Part shown: piece by piece, positions 61,602-64,000 of the stretch
Layout: every line of letters begins with the position of its first letter
Numbering within the stretch: the first letter of the stretch is position 1
NCBI GenBank assembly: GCA_003818205.1
Contig: RPRQ01000011.1
Coordinates: 27,326-91,325 of the forward strand
Origin: Bacteroidales bacterium
GTDB taxonomy: Bacteria > Bacteroidota > Bacteroidia > Bacteroidales > Tenuifilaceae
Length of the DNA stretch: 64,000 nt
Direction: 5' to 3'
Made by a program: the position numbers and the translations under genes
The notes under the pieces: generated by a model
Seen by the model: only the letters and a program-made list of their open reading frames with translations
Told to the model about the DNA's origin: nothing
Database searches by the model: none

Positions 61602-63536
61602 TTATTCAAGTTGTTTCTTAATCTCACTATTTATTAGATTGACGAATTCTTCGAGTTTCATCTGACCTTTATCCCCTTCCCCCTGCACTCTAACGGCTAT
61701 CAAATCAGCCTCAGCCTCTTTTTCACCTACGATAAGCAGATATGGAATTCGTTTTAACTCGTTGTCCCTTATCTTCTTACCTATTTTCTCGTTTCGGTCG
61801 TCAATCAGCGTGCGAATATCGGAATTATTTAGGAAATTCAAAACTTTTTTTGCGTAATCGTTATATTTTTCGCTGATTGGTAAAATAACTGCCTGATCGG
61901 GGGTTAGCCAAAGCGGGAATTTTCCTCCTGTATGCTCGATTAACACTGCAACAAACCGTTCCATGGAACCAAATGGTGCACGGTGGATCATAATTGGGCG
62001 ATAACGCTTATCATCGGCTCCAATGTATTCGAGTTGGAATCGTTCGGGCAGATTATAGTCAACCTGAATGGTGCCAAGCTGCCATTTCCGCCCGATGGCA
62101 TCCTTAACCATGAAATCGAGCTTTGGTCCATAGAAAGCAGCCTCACCAAGGACGGTTACCGTTTTCAGCCCTTTCTCGTTGGACGCTTCAATAATTGCAC
62201 TCTCCGCTTTATCCCAGTTTTCATCAGATCCAATGTATTTCTCTGTATTGCTAGGATCGCGAAGCGAGATTTGAGCTGTATAATCGTTGAAATTAAGCGT
62301 TTTGAAGATGTAAAGAACTATGTCTATCACCTTCATGAACTCCTCCTTCAGCTGATCGGGACGGCAGAAAAGGTGTGCATCGTCCTGTGTAAATCCCCGA
62401 ACCCTTGTAAGCCCATGTAACTCTCCGCTCTGCTCGTAACGGTAAACCGTTCCAAACTCTGCAAAGCGAACAGGTAAATCCTTGTACGAACGAGGTTTCG
62501 ATTTATAAATTTCACAATGGTGAGGGCAATTCATCGGTTTTAACATGAACTCCTCCCCTTCCTGCGGTGTAGTTATTGGTCGGAAGCTATCCTTACCATA
62601 CTTCGCCCAATGCCCTGAGGTGATATATAGCTCCTTTTGACCAATATGAGGGGTTATTACCTGCTCGTACCCATGCTGCTTCTGAACTTTCTTCAAAAAG
62701 TTTTCGAGCTTTTCACGCAGCTGCGTACCACGGGGTAACCATAATGGTAATCCTGCGCCAACGTTTTGCGAAAAGGTGAAAAGTTCGAGCTCCTTACCTA
62801 TCTTTCGATGATCGCGCTTCTTGGCCTCTTCGAGTAGAACTAAATACTCATCGAGCAACTTCTTCTGGGGGAATGAAATGCCATAGATACGGGTAAGCAT
62901 CTTATTCTTCTCATTACCTCTCCAATAGGCTCCCGCAATGCTCAACAGCTTCACCGATTTAATAAAGCTAGTATCGGGTAGGTGTGGGCCACGGCATAAA
63001 TCGGTAAATGAACCCTGAGTGTAAAGCGTAATTGTTCCATCCTGAAGATCGGTTATAAGCTCTACCTTATAGCTATCGCCCTTATCGCTATACTTTTTAA
63101 GCGCTTCTGCTTTCGAAATCTCGCTACGAACAATATCCTGCTTCTCGCGAACAAACTCCATCATCTTCTCCTCAATCTTCACAAGATCAGCCTCAACAAT
63201 GGTTGTTGCGCCAAAGTCTATGTCGTAGTAAAAGCCATTCTCGATGCTTGGACCTATACCTAGCTTCACACCAGGGTAAAGCACCTCAATGGCTTCAGCC
63301 ATTAAGTGAGCGGATGAGTGCCAGAAGGCATGTTTCCCCTCCTCATCGTCCCATTTATGTAGCTTGAGCGTAGAATCGGCTGTTATCGGGCGGGTTAAAT
63401 CCCAAATCTCACCATTAACGGTTACGGAAAGTACCTCTTTTGCAAGCCTTTCCGATATATTTTTTGCAATTTCAAGTCCGGTTATCCCTTTTGGGTACTC
63501 ACGGACATTGCCATCGGGGAATTTAATTTTAACCAT
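61602..63536 (-). CDS. thrS: Threonyl-tRNA synthetase
   Basis: 644 residues from the start [10 protein letters not shown], preferred over a longer frame because a promoter lies at 63555-63583. TGS domain first, then the editing domain ([14 protein letters not shown] with zinc/catalytic His). Then class II motifs 1-3 follow (FRP..., motif 2 [21 protein letters not shown], motif 3 [13 protein letters not shown]). The anticodon domain is at the C-terminus. It charges tRNA-Thr and removes Ser-tRNA-Thr. First gene of the operon; no leader peptide is seen. Confidence 0.96.
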   Translation of the reverse strand: MVKIKFPDGNVREYPKGITGLEIAKNISERLAKEVLSVTVNGEIWDLTRPITADSTLKLHKWDDEEGKHAFWHSSAHLMAEAIEVLYPGVKLGIGPSIENGFYYDIDFGATTIVEADLVKIEEKMMEFVREKQDIVRSEISKAEALKKYSDKGDSYKVELITDLQDGTITLYTQGSFTDLCRGPHLPDTSFIKSVKLLSIAGAYWRGNEKNKMLTRIYGISFPQKKLLDEYLVLLEEAKKRDHRKIGKELELFTFSQNVGAGLPLWLPRGTQLREKLENFLKKVQKQHGYEQVITPHIGQKELYITSGHWAKYGKDSFRPITTPQEGEEFMLKPMNCPHHCEIYKSKPRSYKDLPVRFAEFGTVYRYEQSGELHGLTRVRGFTQDDAHLFCRPDQLKEEFMKVIDIVLYIFKTLNFNDYTAQISLRDPSNTEKYIGSDENWDKAESAIIEASNEKGLKTVTVLGEAAFYGPKLDFMVKDAIGRKWQLGTIQVDYNLPERFQLEYIGADDKRYRPIMIHRAPFGSMERFVAVLIEHTGGKFPLWLTPDQAVILPISEKYNDYAKKVLNFLNNSDIRTLIDDRNEKIGKKIRDNELKRIPYLLIVGEKEAEADLIAVRVQGEGDKGQMKLEEFVNLINSEIKKQLE

Positions 63537-63554
63537 AATTCTAAAAAATTTCTG

Positions 63555-63583
63555 CAAAATTAAGTATTTCTTTGTGAGTACAA
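63555..63583 (-). promoter_or_regulatory. Promoter of the thrS operon
   Basis: On the minus strand, TTG (63583-63581), 18-nt spacer and TAATTTTG (63562-63555) match the sigma consensus. Transcription would begin near 63549, about 12 nt before the chosen thrS ATG. Confidence 0.6.
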
Positions 63584-63626
63584 TGGTAATAATGCAAAGA
63601 GGTGAAAAATTACCTGAAGTTTTCAA

Positions 63627-64000
63627 CGGTTGATGCTAAGTTACGGCTGGGGGTTCGAAGCATCACGCCTATCCCCCGATAATGCCAAAACGAAGATAGG
63701 AAAAACTTGCTAATCAGCAAATCTGCCCAGCTGGAATTTAGCATTTGTTGGCAGCTGGGTATTATTTAGGTTGCGTATCCCTTTCTAGCTACAATGCACA
63801 TGCTTACTTCGGCGTGGGGGCGGTGAACGAATTGGAAGGCTCTTTGGCAAAATTGGATTGAGGGGCAGTATGGAGCGTTTTGCCAATGTGCCTGACAATG
63901 AAGGGAGGGGCGGGCAGGTTTCAATCCCATTGCACGTCAGGTATCAATCGATAAGGTATCAAATCGAGTGAAAAGCGTCTTAAATTTAATTTTCTATCTC
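63627..64000. other. G+C-rich structured non-coding region
   Basis: No gene is recognised. The base composition is clearly richer in G+C than the rest. Four inverted repeats in a row are visible: GGGGG/CCCCC (63649-63653, 63673-63677), CCCAGCTG/CAGCTGGG (63726-63733, 63752-63759), TTGGCAAAA/TTTTGCCAA (63844-63852, 63878-63886) and CCTGAC/GTCAGG (63891-63896, 63936-63941). It may be a structured RNA, a repeat cluster or an integron-like recombination site. It may also continue beyond the window. Confidence 0.5.

Noticed and set aside
63627..64000. tmRNA, RNase P RNA or tRNA gene
   Set aside because: None of the diagnostic motifs (tRNA TψC arm, CCA end, RNase P P4 sequences) could be found; left as unassigned.

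Overview
The window looks like a chromosomal segment of a Bacteroidota bacterium, probably Bacteroidales or Marinilabiliales-like. The reasons are a SusC/SusD pair, promoters of the TTG-N18-TAnnTTTG type, a large Bacteroidota-style signal peptidase I next to dapB and wbqC, a SiaB/DUF6272 protein, OmpP1/FadL and S9 peptidases, low G+C, and few Shine-Dalgarno sites. No rRNA, tRNA, CRISPR array or transposase gene was found.

Layout. (1) 1-1051: 3' part of an NtrY-like histidine kinase. (2) 1.2-6.1 kb: an A+T-rich class I lanthipeptide operon, precursor, then lanC, lanB glutamylation protein and split lanB elimination protein, ended by a short non-autonomous mobile element. (3) 6.3-13.5 kb: TPR-HTH regulator, SusC, SusD and a small lipoprotein. 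(4) 13.6-23.5 kb: YhcH, cysteine synthesis (cysE, cysK), a hydrolase, speA, a nuclease, AlaX, an EamA transporter and PPK2. (5) 23.7-28.6 kb: exopolysaccharide operon (triple-SPOR protein, Wza, Wzc). (6) 29.1-34 kb: thioesterase, Old Yellow Enzyme, then the lysine operon lysC-lysA-DUF4180 behind a Lys/Met-rich leader peptide and terminator. (7) 34.2-46.9 kb: S9 peptidase, DUF4442/methyltransferase pair, DUF4130 protein, nth, ABC-F, tilS-pabB, peroxiredoxin. (8) 47.5-57.8 kb: BamA-like protein, SiaB, M49 peptidase, an unknown protein, proS, a low-complexity lipoprotein, OmpP1, WbqC. (9) 58-63.6 kb: lepB, dapB, and the thrS-infC-rpmI-rplT translation operon.

Intergenic DNA is rich in repeats. 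One family (copies at 1.2, 28.8, 40.1 and 47.0 kb) has imperfect terminal inverted repeats and, in three copies, perfect 9-bp target duplications. A second family (20.1, 23.5, 43.2 and 57.9 kb) has ends AACGT(G/C)AGTTCGAT and always lies at or within 2 nt of a stop codon; one copy keeps a 5-bp target duplication from which the empty site can be rebuilt. A third, GCCTGCC/GGCAGGC palindromic repeat, is nested in both.

The most interesting systems are a complete-looking transcription attenuator for lysC (41-residue leader with 9 Lys and 6 Met, three alternative pairings, strong terminator), the lanthipeptide operon whose precursor core has exactly 8 Cys and 8 Ser/Thr, and the stop-codon-associated element. 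infC has no AUG, GUG or UUG start and appears to begin at AUA behind a GGAGG.
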